Positions 43,642-52,612 of a DNA stretch of 64,000 nt are shown here, piece after piece. The notes beneath the pieces are model-generated. The model was not told the DNA's origin, did no database searches, and worked only from the letters and a program-made list of their open reading frames with translations. The position numbers and the translations under genes are program-made. The DNA lies in assembly GCF_001894745.1 (NCBI RefSeq), contig NZ_BBYF01000002.1, forward strand, positions 1-64,000. Reading direction: 5' to 3'. This DNA is from Paenibacillus sp. NAIST15-1 (GTDB lineage Bacteria > Bacillota > Bacilli > Paenibacillales > Paenibacillaceae). The first letter of the stretch is position 1, and each line of letters begins with the position of its first letter.

Positions 43642-43698
43642 TCACCCCTGATGTACAAAATATGTTCCTATGACTCCTATGTAAATCCGATTTTCCAT
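43642..43698 (-). other. Possible upstream ORF of chemoreceptor A (18 codons)
   Basis: GGAAGGAGG is followed 11 bp later by ATG (43698) and an 18-residue frame [18 protein letters not shown] ending at TGA 43642-43644, 8 bp before the chemoreceptor ATG. It may couple translation, or the strong ribosome site may be leftover. Confidence 0.35.
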
Positions 43699-43784
43699 CT
43701 CTGTATATGCCTCCTTCCAACTATTTGGAAAAATATGATCAGAAGTCTGTTAATCTATTCAACGGAAATATTTACGTGTTTTTA

Positions 43785-43808
43785 TATAGGTAAATTACGG
43801 TAAATGGG
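43785..43808 (-). promoter_or_regulatory. Shared upstream box of the chemoreceptor genes (copy A)
   Basis: The 24-bp block containing GGTAAATTACGGTAAAT is identical to 46103-46126. On the coding strand it carries ATTTACC twice, 10 bp apart, 151 bp upstream of the ATG. A second shared block, TTGGAAAAATATGAT on the + strand (43725-43739), lies nearer the gene. Confidence 0.6.
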
Positions 43809-43844
43809 CACGGTGAACACTTGAGTCATGAAGAAATAAAGAAA

Positions 43845-43889
43845 GGGGCGTCCCAAGCCATTTCAAATGACTTTTGGGAGCCCCATTTT
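43845..43889 (-). terminator. Terminator of chemoreceptor B
   Basis: GGGGCGTCCCAA pairs with TTGGGAGCCCC with one bulge; the minus-strand copy is followed by a T-rich run. Confidence 0.7.
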
Positions 43890-43894
43890 GCATG

Positions 43895-45955
43895 CTATTC
43901 GGTTTTGAATTTCGAAGAAGCTTCCTTCAACTGCTTGGTAAGGCTGTCAATTTCCTCAATCATCGAGGACAATTGCTGCACCATAGCTGATTGTACTTGA
44001 ATGGTCGAAGTAACCTCCTCAACGGAAGCCGATACTTCTTCGCCAGAGGCGGATAAGTTCTGTGCGAGCTCCATAACGTCATCTTTGTTCTGTTTCATAA
44101 TATCGATCTCATGGGCCATGTCTTTAATCTGTTTGGTGATATCCATAACATTATTCAGGATCACTTCGAATGCCTGTTTTGTCTGGTCGACATATTGATC
44201 TTGCTGAGTGGATACGTTTTGGAGACTGCGTACGGAATCGTTCGCCTCCTTGGTCAAGCTTAGATTATTCGTAATGATTTCCTCAATGTCGCTAGACTGC
44301 TGCGCACACAGTTCTGCGAGCTGTCTGACTTCGGAAGCAACGACACCGAATCCTCGTCCATGCTCGCCGGCACGAGCGGCTTCAATCGATGCGTTTAGTG
44401 CTAGTAGGTTCGTTTGCTTGGCGATTTTGCCGATCGCTTCCGTAATCGAAGCAATGCTGATCGAGCTTGCCTCTAGCTTGGTGGTTATGGTCGCAATGGA
44501 GCTGACCTCTTTCTCGCTGTCGTCATGAGCCCGGATGAGCTGGTTGATAACTTCATTTCCGGTATGGAAGACGTCAATAATAGAGTCCGTACGCTCCTTA
44601 ACTGCCGACGACAATTGGTTAACGACTGCGATTTTGTCACCGAGATCACTGAATTGATTAACAATATGTTCCGTATCGAATGATTGAGATTCCATCGCTT
44701 TCGCGATTTCCATCGTGGTGATCGAAGTTTCCTGAATGGATATATTCGTTTGTTTGGAAGCAGCGTCCAATTCGTCTGTATTTGTATTCAACTGTGCAAT
44801 GGAGCGGTTCATGTGGCCAATCAAGTTTTTGTTTTGTTCTACCATGACCGTGAAGCTGTCTGCCAGGTCTTTAAATTCACTCTTATAGCTTCCTGTAGCA
44901 GCGACGGTGAGATCGCCGGAAGCCAGCTTCTTGAACGATTCTGTTAATCTGCCTATTGGTCGGGTTATGGAAAGCGAGATTAGTAAGCCAGCAGCTACGG
45001 ACAGCAGCAGAGCGCCAAGCGTTATAATTGATATGTTCATAAATAAATGATCGAGTGGGCGCTTAATGTTCGCATAACTGTCGAACGAGAATACAGTCCA
45101 GTCTGCTCCTGGTATCTTCGAATACAGAACATATTGATCGGCATCGTCAAGATTACCGCGAACAATATCCTTGTTTCCGGAAGCTTGGAAAATCGCTTTT
45201 AGCTTATTGGACTGGATCTGTTTTCCAGTCGCAGTCTTATCTTGTGAATGGAAGAGCGTATGGCCTAAGCGATCCGTAATAATAATAGTGCCTACTTTAT
45301 CGCCGGCCATTTGCTTCAACTGCTCCACGAAGAACGAGGTGTTGACTGTCGAAATAAAGACACCGGCTACCTTCGAGTCGGGCGCTGATATCGGTTGAGC
45401 GAATACGACGATTTGGCTTCCGGTGCTCTTCGAAGTTAAAGCGTCACTTATGGTCGGCGTTCCCTTCATGGCAGCCTGGAAATAGGCGCGATCTGCGCGG
45501 CTTTGCCCGATGGCTTCCGGAGTGGAGCTTGCAATGACGATGCCGTTCTTATCAATGAGCTGATAGGATTCCGTGCCCGTACTGCCTTGGAAACTTTGGG
45601 TCAGCAGCCTATTTGCTTCGTTGAACAAGGAATTGTCCTTCGAAAAAAAATGAGCATCATCCATAGACGACGCTGCTCGAAGATCCAGCAATGAGCGGTA
45701 TGTACCATGTATAGAGGCCAAATATACGGACTGTTCTTCCAGCTTTACGGAAGACCATAATCCTTCGCCGATGCGGTTGGCGTTCATAGTCAAACTATTT
45801 TTGCTTTCCTTCAAGAGAATGTCAGAACTGAACCAGTACAGTATTGTACTCGTTCCAATCAACATAGCTACTACCATCGTGCTGATTAACAGTGGGAGCT
45901 TTACCCGCAGCGACATATTGACGATGCGTGAAATCCACTTCTTCTGTGTTACCAT
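43895..45955 (-). CDS. Methyl-accepting chemotaxis protein (dCache type), copy B
   Basis: 686 residues with the same order as copy A: TM1, dCache-like sensor (~46-305), TM2, HAMP ([21 protein letters not shown]), signalling domain ([27 protein letters not shown]). The signalling half is nearly identical to copy A; most differences, including small insertions, are in the sensor half (for instance [20 protein letters not shown] here), so the two may sense different ligands. AGGGGTGG precedes the ATG. Confidence 0.92.
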   Translation of the reverse strand: MVTQKKWISRIVNMSLRVKLPLLISTMVVAMLIGTSTILYWFSSDILLKESKNSLTMNANRIGEGLWSSVKLEEQSVYLASIHGTYRSLLDLRAASSMDDAHFFSKDNSLFNEANRLLTQSFQGSTGTESYQLIDKNGIVIASSTPEAIGQSRADRAYFQAAMKGTPTISDALTSKSTGSQIVVFAQPISAPDSKVAGVFISTVNTSFFVEQLKQMAGDKVGTIIITDRLGHTLFHSQDKTATGKQIQSNKLKAIFQASGNKDIVRGNLDDADQYVLYSKIPGADWTVFSFDSYANIKRPLDHLFMNISIITLGALLLSVAAGLLISLSITRPIGRLTESFKKLASGDLTVAATGSYKSEFKDLADSFTVMVEQNKNLIGHMNRSIAQLNTNTDELDAASKQTNISIQETSITTMEIAKAMESQSFDTEHIVNQFSDLGDKIAVVNQLSSAVKERTDSIIDVFHTGNEVINQLIRAHDDSEKEVSSIATITTKLEASSISIASITEAIGKIAKQTNLLALNASIEAARAGEHGRGFGVVASEVRQLAELCAQQSSDIEEIITNNLSLTKEANDSVRSLQNVSTQQDQYVDQTKQAFEVILNNVMDITKQIKDMAHEIDIMKQNKDDVMELAQNLSASGEEVSASVEEVTSTIQVQSAMVQQLSSMIEEIDSLTKQLKEASSKFKTE

Positions 45956-46102
45956 GCTAGTCCACCCCTGCTGTTCTATTTTGCGATGCTATGGTCTGCT
46001 TCTACGCGGTTGAACGTCTAATCACCTCCTTTCTGAATAGGTTGGAAAAATATGATGTAATGCTCATTCAATCTATTAAACATTTAATTTTAAGTAAATT
46101 TC

Positions 46103-46126
46103 TATAGGTAAATTACGGTAAATGGG
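46103..46126 (-). promoter_or_regulatory. Shared upstream box of the chemoreceptor genes (copy B)
   Basis: Identical 24-bp block to 43785-43808, 148 bp upstream of the ATG; the TTGGAAAAATATGAT companion block is at 46042-46056. Confidence 0.6.
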
Positions 46127-46156
46127 GTGAGTGAGGGAGGGGATCTCGTTCAAGTG

Positions 46157-46196
46157 AAAAAGGCTGCCTCGTCTTGGATGAAGATGAAGGCAGCCC
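46157..46196 (-). terminator. Terminator
   Basis: GGCTGCCT (46162-46169) and AGGCAGCC (46188-46195), with a T run on the minus strand; it ends the lipoprotein transcript. Confidence 0.8.
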
Positions 46197-46206
46197 GCGA
46201 GGGCAT

Positions 46207-47412
46207 TTACAGATTGGTGAGCATTTGAAAATCATATAAGTAGACGCCGGAGGAGAGTTTCGAAGCCAGGTTAGGGATAGGGAGTTTTTTCAGCAATTTG
46301 CCATCCGACAATTGGTATTGTTCAATCTTATGTACTTGGTCGGACTCATCATAGCGGAACAGGTAATATAAAGTGTCATATACGTAGCCCATCGCATCGT
46401 TTACATTGGATGACCGCTGGAACTTGGCAAGGGTGTTGGACTTCACAGAAGCCTTCGTATCCAGTGAGAACGAGAAGATTGTACCGTAGCCGTCTACATA
46501 ATAGAGCATCTTATCCACGATGCCGATACTATTGGCGCTAAGCGAGAAATATGCATTGTCTGGCTCTTCTCCGTATGTATGAAGCGAATAGGTTGTTGCC
46601 GTATGTGTGGACTTATTAATTTCCATAAGCTGAAGATGGATACGATTGTGCTCATCTCGGGTTGAGAAGATCACGTACATATTGTTTTGTGTGGAAACCA
46701 TCTTCGATTGCACGATAAGAGAGCCTGTATAGATGTCCAATAGAGGATATTTCGTTTGTTGAAGCTTGCTCCCCTCTAGCTCCATCACAACAAGGTTTAG
46801 GCCTTGCAGAGAGGCATGATCAGAGGTCAATACATAAATATGATTCTCATCGCTGCCCTGCGCCTCAACAAACTCTGGAATATCCGCGCAATTATGGTGC
46901 TGCGCATCTCCCCAGCGGATGGTAGATATATAGTTGTCATGGATGTCAATCCCTTTGTTGAACAAAGCGTAATACAACTTGCTCGAGGTTAAGTAGCCCG
47001 ACATCTGCCTATACCCTGCACTTACTCTACAACGTGAAGAATATGTATCCTCAGTTCCGTTGCCTTGCTGCACATGAACCTTCTCTCTTGCTTGGATGAC
47101 AATGCGATTCGAGTCCTGAAGCTGGACAGGAGCATTCCATTCCAAACCATCTCCGTTCCGAGTCTGAATGCTCCCGTCCTTGCCGATAGACAAGAAGTAA
47201 GAGTTCCCGCCGCCGATGATTTCCTGAGATAAGGAAGTAGAGTAGTAGACAAGGGCGACGGGAGGGTTATTCAGCTTGGTATTATTGTCTTGTGGAGATG
47301 ATTGAGAACAAGAGATGAGAAGAGAGGAAATGACTAGGAAGACAGTATAGATAAGGATGCGTAACATAGCATGATACGAGGTCTTCAAGCTTCTCATCTC
47401 CGTTCCGAACAA
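46207..47412 (-). CDS. Lipoprotein with beta-propeller-like body
   Basis: 401 residues if TTG 47412 is used, or 396 from ATG 47397; neither has a clear ribosome site, and coupling to the upstream stop (2 bp away) is likely. A membrane segment ends in the lipobox LLISC near residue 35. The mature part has recurring beta blades with YY/IYV motifs (KMLYYVDGYGTIFSF, DTLYYLFRYDESDQ), suggesting a propeller. No enzymatic motif seen. It follows directly a secreted P60-like hydrolase gene, so the two probably act together at the cell surface. Confidence 0.75.
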   Translation of the reverse strand: MFGTEMRSLKTSYHAMLRILIYTVFLVISSLLISCSQSSPQDNNTKLNNPPVALVYYSTSLSQEIIGGGNSYFLSIGKDGSIQTRNGDGLEWNAPVQLQDSNRIVIQAREKVHVQQGNGTEDTYSSRCRVSAGYRQMSGYLTSSKLYYALFNKGIDIHDNYISTIRWGDAQHHNCADIPEFVEAQGSDENHIYVLTSDHASLQGLNLVVMELEGSKLQQTKYPLLDIYTGSLIVQSKMVSTQNNMYVIFSTRDEHNRIHLQLMEINKSTHTATTYSLHTYGEEPDNAYFSLSANSIGIVDKMLYYVDGYGTIFSFSLDTKASVKSNTLAKFQRSSNVNDAMGYVYDTLYYLFRYDESDQVHKIEQYQLSDGKLLKKLPIPNLASKLSSGVYLYDFQMLTNL

Positions 47413-47413
47413 A

Positions 47414-48130
47414 TTAGTAGCTTCTTACTGTTGTGAACATGGATGAGTCGCGAATATCGACAGGATATACACCGAGTCCGCCATCTCTATCAATATCGAT
47501 GTTGGCTTTCTCTTTGAAGGCGCACCATACTAACTTGGAGCAGTTCTTGTCGCCGGAGCATGAGGTAAGACGGTTCGTAGCAAAATTGTAGGAGTACTTT
47601 TCACCGATGCGGCCATTTGCCCAGTCAGCAGCTTGGGACCGCGCAGTTGCGCCTGCATATTCGTTCTTGAGGGTGAGAATCTTGGAGCCGCTATCTACTC
47701 GCTTATCAATAAGCTTTACTTTGCGGACTCCTGTGCTAGGGACAGACTCGACGATATAATCTGGTGTGTAGTAGATGCCTACATGGCCATGAGGGATGCC
47801 GATCGTCGAAGCGGTCTCGAAGAACACATCGCCTTTGCTGGAAGAGGCAAGCTGATAAGCTCCTTGACCTTTGTCCCCTGAGGCGATGCTCATTTGCGGA
47901 GACAGCCTTTTGGAGCTGAGCTCCTTGTACAACTGTTGGATGATGACGTTGCGTGGCTGATTTGTAACACGGGAAGCGTAATCAATTTCGGACAAGAGCT
48001 GTTCCTTCGTCACATCAGGGTATACCCCTAACACGCGATCCAGCTGTGCTTCTTCGTCTTGACCCAACGCGCCAACGGTAGTAGGAACGAATAACGTCAA
48101 CAGAAGCATAACAAGCAAAATCTTTTTCAT
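47414..48130 (-). CDS. Secreted NlpC/P60-like (YiiX-type) cysteine hydrolase
   Basis: 238 residues with a signal peptide (cleavage near VGA-LG, residue ~21). A helical spacer is followed by a papain-like domain: KGDVFFETA, the histidine region IPHGHVGIYYTPDYIVES, and a cysteine in KNCSKLVWCAF. The order histidine before cysteine is that of the permuted YiiX/LRAT-like branch of NlpC/P60 enzymes. Such enzymes cut peptide or acyl-amide bonds in the cell wall or elsewhere outside. GGGAGG precedes the ATG. Confidence 0.8.
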   Translation of the reverse strand: MKKILLVMLLLTLFVPTTVGALGQDEEAQLDRVLGVYPDVTKEQLLSEIDYASRVTNQPRNVIIQQLYKELSSKRLSPQMSIASGDKGQGAYQLASSSKGDVFFETASTIGIPHGHVGIYYTPDYIVESVPSTGVRKVKLIDKRVDSGSKILTLKNEYAGATARSQAADWANGRIGEKYSYNFATNRLTSCSGDKNCSKLVWCAFKEKANIDIDRDGGLGVYPVDIRDSSMFTTVRSY

Positions 48131-48265
48131 TCAAATCCTCCCATCTATCAATTGGTATACTTTCACTTCTATCATACAATCAACTTGGGAAAATATTCAA
48201 TAAATTTACTAATTATTAATTTTATTGTATTGTGTTGAAATTTGAGTTTCTGTCTGATTTCCCTT

Positions 48266-49540
48266 TTAAGGAACTGCATTGAGCCATTGTTCGATGACAT
48301 TAACGGATTGCGGAGCCCAGGCCAGCTTTAAGTGATTGAGCTTCAAGGTAACATTTCCTGCGACAGTTCCAATTCCATCTGTTGCGGAAGCACTATTCAC
48401 GAATACCACTCCATCGCTAGGCCCTGTATGCTCATTGTGCACGTTCGGAATGTTGTTTTCATTGCCAGACAGCAGGTAAGTGGCAATTGTACCTGGTATG
48501 CCGGAGCCTATAAGTTTGTTGACGAGCGAGCCCTGCTGGATTGCAGCATCAATCCCATCTCCCTTCGTGAAGAATCCCGTACCTCCATAATAGGTTGTAT
48601 ACCAATCTTGCTCCGTCGTCGGAAGCGGGTACGTAGTATCCCATTTCGCCAACATTTGCTTTTGCCCGGGAAAATAGTTGCCTTGAGATGTGCTGTATAT
48701 GGACAGCTCGGGATGATTGCGCCAGGTGCCATAACAGATCATTTGTGTGTGGGGAGAAGGGGCATTGACATTGCCGCCGCATTCCGGAATGATTCCATAA
48801 TTGAAGGTCCATCCGTGCCTGAATATAAAGTCCGTTCCTTTATTCGGATTACCAATGAGAATAAGCTTTCGAATATCATTGGCATACGGAGTTCCGCCGC
48901 CTTTCGCCACAGAGGAAGCATACATCCGCGAGGCGAAGGCCCCTTTGCTCCAAGCGACAACATCAACTTTGCTGGCACCCGTTATTTGCTTAATAATGTG
49001 GATGGCATTCTGAATGTGTTCGGCGGCATAGTAATTGTCTCCATGCTTGTGGCCGAATCCGATTGCAAATACTTTATATCCTTGGCTGACAAGCTGCTGC
49101 ATCAGGCCTGTGCTCGGGCATGAGGAAGCTCCACATGTATTCGGCCCGAACTCATTTGGGTTAGCCCAAGCCCGGTCGGCATTGTCGTTAGCACCATGGA
49201 CAAGCAGAACGGGTGTGGATTTTGCATTGGCGTCATATTGAGGTGCATAGTACAGCAAGAAGCGGCTTGAATGGGGCTGGCCAACGCCTCCGAAGAAGGT
49301 GAGCCGCTGTCCATTCTGATCTCCCCGGCCATCTGGGGGATATTGTTCCGATGTGAACATGGGATTACTGTCCTTCCAGCGTTCTACCTTAGCCCAGCCA
49401 TTGGCGACATTTGGAAATGATTGCTCCATGGTCAGCGTTGATCCGCCAGCCTGGGCTTGCGAGAAGGGAATGAGCAGCGTGCACATGAGAAGAACGATGA
49501 GGGCCACCTCGATCTTCTTGCCATGCTTAAAACGGGACAT
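48266..49540 (-). CDS. Secreted alpha/beta hydrolase (lipase/esterase)
   Basis: 424 residues from ATG 49540 after GGGAGGATG; a longer frame to 49582 lacks a ribosome site. Signal peptide ends near QAQA-GG (~residue 32). Oxyanion/lid segment LLVHGANDNADRAW, nucleophile elbow VVAWSKGAFA (A-x-S-x-G variant of GxSxG) and a C-terminal histidine in KLNHLKLAW fit the lipase fold. Two cysteine pairs (FGPNTCGASSCP and later C residues) may form disulfides. It shares strand with the P60-like hydrolase and lipoprotein genes and has its own upstream region. Confidence 0.85.
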   Translation of the reverse strand: MSRFKHGKKIEVALIVLLMCTLLIPFSQAQAGGSTLTMEQSFPNVANGWAKVERWKDSNPMFTSEQYPPDGRGDQNGQRLTFFGGVGQPHSSRFLLYYAPQYDANAKSTPVLLVHGANDNADRAWANPNEFGPNTCGASSCPSTGLMQQLVSQGYKVFAIGFGHKHGDNYYAAEHIQNAIHIIKQITGASKVDVVAWSKGAFASRMYASSVAKGGGTPYANDIRKLILIGNPNKGTDFIFRHGWTFNYGIIPECGGNVNAPSPHTQMICYGTWRNHPELSIYSTSQGNYFPGQKQMLAKWDTTYPLPTTEQDWYTTYYGGTGFFTKGDGIDAAIQQGSLVNKLIGSGIPGTIATYLLSGNENNIPNVHNEHTGPSDGVVFVNSASATDGIGTVAGNVTLKLNHLKLAWAPQSVNVIEQWLNAVP

Positions 49541-49833
49541 AGCATCCTCCCTTTCCTGGACTGCTTCGAGGCAGTCATTCATGAGTTATTGGGAGTTCTC
49601 GAAGGAACTCCTAATCTTCATTATAAAGAAAGCGGTTACAATTAAGTTGCTGAATTGCCTGCTTTCAACCAAAAGATCGCTTTGACGAGGATTTTTATAT
49701 TCAATTATTCAGGCAAACGGAGACTCATGTATAAGTTTCCTGAACTGGAATTAGTTTTTTGTTCGGAGGAAGAAGAAGTCTCCTTGAATTTCCTGGGCGC
49801 TCAATCACATAATAAAGTATGGAAAGGGGGAGC

Positions 49834-52359
49834 TTGATTATCCGTTACTTATACGAGTTTATACAGCACCAAGACGATTTGCCTATCAAGTTATTCGTAA
49901 ACAGCGTGAAGCATATCCATTTCCATTGGCATAAAGAGATTGAAATTATCTATGTTCTTCAAGGCACGGTGGTCATGTATACGGATCAGCGCCAATATAC
50001 CCTTCGTCAGGACGATATTATTGTCATCAATAGCATGTCTGTGCACAAGATTGAGCGCATGAACGAGGATAACGTGCTGCTGACGCTGCAATTCGGCCCG
50101 GAGTGGCTCGATACGAGCACGTTTATTCATTGCAATTCCAGTACACAGACGGAGGAGAATCGCAAGAGCTATGATGTCATCCGCCATTATTTGGCGAAGA
50201 TGGTCTATGAGATCAATAAGAAGGCAAGCGGCTTTCGCAGCTATACCCTGGGGTGTCTACAGATGCTGTGCGGCCATCTGCTGCGCTATTTCGCATCTGG
50301 AACCAACGAGGCGGCCCTGGAAGATGCGAAGTCGTATGACTACAAGCGGCTGAATCGGGTGCTCGAGTACATTGATCAGCATTTTAACCAGAAAATTACG
50401 CTTCAGACGATGGCAGATCAGGAGCATTTAAGCCTGCATTATTTTTCCCATTTCTTCAGTGACAAGATCGGTATACCCTTTCAAAAGTATTTGACGCTTG
50501 TCCGTCTCGAGAAAGCACAGGTAGAGCTGGCTAATACGGCGAAGAGCATCACGGAAATTGCGCTCGACTGCGGCTTTGCCAATGTAAAGCTGTTCAATAA
50601 ATATTTCAAGGAAAAATACAACAGTACGCCGAGCGCATATCGGGAAGCTTTCGCCCTGTCCGATTTGCCGGATCCAGATCGAAAGCCGCTCACCTATGAT
50701 GAGTCATCCAGCGGAGACTATTATGAAACCGATACGATTCAGGCAATGTCTTCACTATATCGCTACCTTCATCTCCATACGGACGATGGAACAGAGTTCA
50801 GACCCGTTTCCCAGTTACCGGGTACTTTATCAGCCGCCGGTTCAACGTCAGTAAACGTAATGGTTCGCGCGAATGAGCAAGGTACGCCTTTCGATAAGCA
50901 CTGGAATGTCGTCACGACGGCAGGGCGGGCGATCGAGGGATTAAGAGAGGACTGGCGATGCCAGTTCAGCGGGATGCAGCGCCGATTCCCTTTTCAATAT
51001 ATTCGCTTCCACGGCATTTTTAATGATGAAATGATGGTATACAGCGAGGAGGCTGACGGTACGCCGATCTACAATTGGTCCTACGTGGACAAGCTGTATG
51101 ATTATTTGCTTCAGCAGGGCGTAAGGCCGTTTGTCGAGCTTGGGTTTATGCCGAGCCTGTTGAGAAGGTCGAATGAAACCGTTTTTTGGTGGAAAGGCAG
51201 CATTTCCCCGCCTAAGGAGCAGGCCAAGTGGGATGCTCTGATTCAGGCATTCGTACGCCACTGTATGAACCGCTATGGCTGGGACGAGGTGATCCGCTGG
51301 TACTTTGAGGTCTGGAACGAGCCTGACTTGTCCGGCGTGTGTTGGGCAGGGACGAAGGAGGAATACTTTGCATTCTATGAATCGACGGTGCAGGCGATTA
51401 AGTCCATCTCACCGGAGCTTAAGGTAGGCGGACCTGCTCTTGGCTACGGTTCGTTATGGAACGATACTTGGGCGGAGGAGTTTTTGGCGCATTGCAGCGA
51501 TCGTCAGGTGCCGCTCGACTTTTTCTCCTTCCATGTGTATTCGGAGTACCCCTTCCAGAAGGAGGAGAATGATCGCCTGACCACGATCATGCCGCCGTCC
51601 TTTTATATGGAGAGCATTGAACGATTGAAAGCCAAGCTCTCAGTTACGCCTTATCGCGATGTGGAACTGTTCATGACCGAGTGGAACTTCTCGCTGTATG
51701 ACCGCAATCTGGTGCATGATACGGCCTTTATGGCCCCGTTCGTCATTTATCATGCGCTCACAACGCTTGGCACTATGAAGGGATTGGCCTTCTGGTCTTT
51801 TACAGACGTATTCGAGGAAAGCATCGTTCCGACATCCCACTTCTACGGGGGATTCGGGCTTATGAATCGGGATGGGCTAAGAAAGCCAAGCTACTATGCT
51901 TTTGAGCTGCTGCACAGGCTTGGGGATCAGATTATCGCTCGCGGGGACGGTTATTTCGCGACAAGGCGCAGCGATGGCAGTGTACAGCTGCTTCTGTATC
52001 ATTACGTGCATGTCGATCAGTTATTCGCGAGCGGAGATTGGTCGGAGCTGTCCGATACGAATCGATATGCCGTATTTGAGGAGAAGGGGGATAAAAGATT
52101 CCATATCCGCCTCGAAGGGCTTGTTGGGAGCTATAAAATGACAAGCTACCTGCTGGATCGCGAACACGGATCTGTGTTCGATGAATGGGTTCGACTTGGC
52201 ACCCCTCAATTTCTCACCGAGGAGGAGCTTCATTATTTGGACGCCAGAAGCGGGCCGGTGATGAATACCCAGATGATTAATGCTGTACAAGGCTGGCAGC
52301 AAGAAGTGACCCTTTCGCCTCATGGCGTGATGCTGCTTACGTTTGCAAGGCAATACTAG
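49834..52359 (+). CDS. AraC-type regulator fused to GH39 beta-xylosidase-like domain
   Basis: About 841 residues. TTG 49834 after AAAGGGGG is chosen; ATG 49819 lacks a ribosome site. N-terminal cupin-like AraC sensor (~1-155, IHFHWHKEIEIIYVLQG), two helix-turn-helix motifs (LNRVLEYIDQHFNQKITLQT ... ITEIALDCGFANVKLFNKYFK, ~180-280), then a GH39 barrel (~330-840) with the acid/base glutamate in EVWNEPDLSG and the nucleophile glutamate in LFMTEWNFS. No signal peptide, so it is cytoplasmic. The fusion is known in Paenibacillus-like genomes; whether the GH domain is catalytic or a sugar sensor is open. A terminator follows. Confidence 0.88.
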   Translation: MIIRYLYEFIQHQDDLPIKLFVNSVKHIHFHWHKEIEIIYVLQGTVVMYTDQRQYTLRQDDIIVINSMSVHKIERMNEDNVLLTLQFGPEWLDTSTFIHCNSSTQTEENRKSYDVIRHYLAKMVYEINKKASGFRSYTLGCLQMLCGHLLRYFASGTNEAALEDAKSYDYKRLNRVLEYIDQHFNQKITLQTMADQEHLSLHYFSHFFSDKIGIPFQKYLTLVRLEKAQVELANTAKSITEIALDCGFANVKLFNKYFKEKYNSTPSAYREAFALSDLPDPDRKPLTYDESSSGDYYETDTIQAMSSLYRYLHLHTDDGTEFRPVSQLPGTLSAAGSTSVNVMVRANEQGTPFDKHWNVVTTAGRAIEGLREDWRCQFSGMQRRFPFQYIRFHGIFNDEMMVYSEEADGTPIYNWSYVDKLYDYLLQQGVRPFVELGFMPSLLRRSNETVFWWKGSISPPKEQAKWDALIQAFVRHCMNRYGWDEVIRWYFEVWNEPDLSGVCWAGTKEEYFAFYESTVQAIKSISPELKVGGPALGYGSLWNDTWAEEFLAHCSDRQVPLDFFSFHVYSEYPFQKEENDRLTTIMPPSFYMESIERLKAKLSVTPYRDVELFMTEWNFSLYDRNLVHDTAFMAPFVIYHALTTLGTMKGLAFWSFTDVFEESIVPTSHFYGGFGLMNRDGLRKPSYYAFELLHRLGDQIIARGDGYFATRRSDGSVQLLLYHYVHVDQLFASGDWSELSDTNRYAVFEEKGDKRFHIRLEGLVGSYKMTSYLLDREHGSVFDEWVRLGTPQFLTEEELHYLDARSGPVMNTQMINAVQGWQQEVTLSPHGVMLLTFARQY

Positions 52360-52421
52360 TTGGCCTCAGTTACAGCAGGAGGCTTCAGTTTCTTATTTGC
52401 CGGTCCATGAAACACAAAGCG

Positions 52422-52447
52422 CACCCCTTCTCGGAGGGGTGTTTTTT
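52422..52447 (+). terminator. Terminator after the AraC-GH39 gene
   Basis: CACCCCT (52422-52428) and AGGGGTG (52435-52441), then TTTTTT. Confidence 0.9.
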
Positions 52448-52451
52448 GTTG

Positions 52452-52549
52452 TGTAAACGGTTTCCATTCTGCAAATGCTAATCTGGTTGGGCCTAGGAGA
52501 ACTAGAAACGTCCCTAATTGCAGCAAAGAAGAACAAGAAAGCGCTCTCA
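52452..52549 (+). promoter_or_regulatory. Two cre-like sites upstream of the PTS/GH3 operon
   Basis: TGTAAACGGTTTCC (52452-52465) and AGAAAGCGCTCTCA (52536-52549) each match the CcpA cre consensus (TGAAAGCGCTTTCA type) at most positions. The second lies ~64 bp before the IIC start, where CcpA would block transcription. Confidence 0.55.
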
Positions 52550-52612
52550 ATCAATTCTATACTTAAGACATGACATAACCAATCATTAATATGCTGCGAA
52601 GGGGGAATATAC

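Noticed and set aside
48332-49123. 263-codon plus-strand ORF
   Set aside because: Antisense shadow of the secreted lipase gene; no ribosome site.
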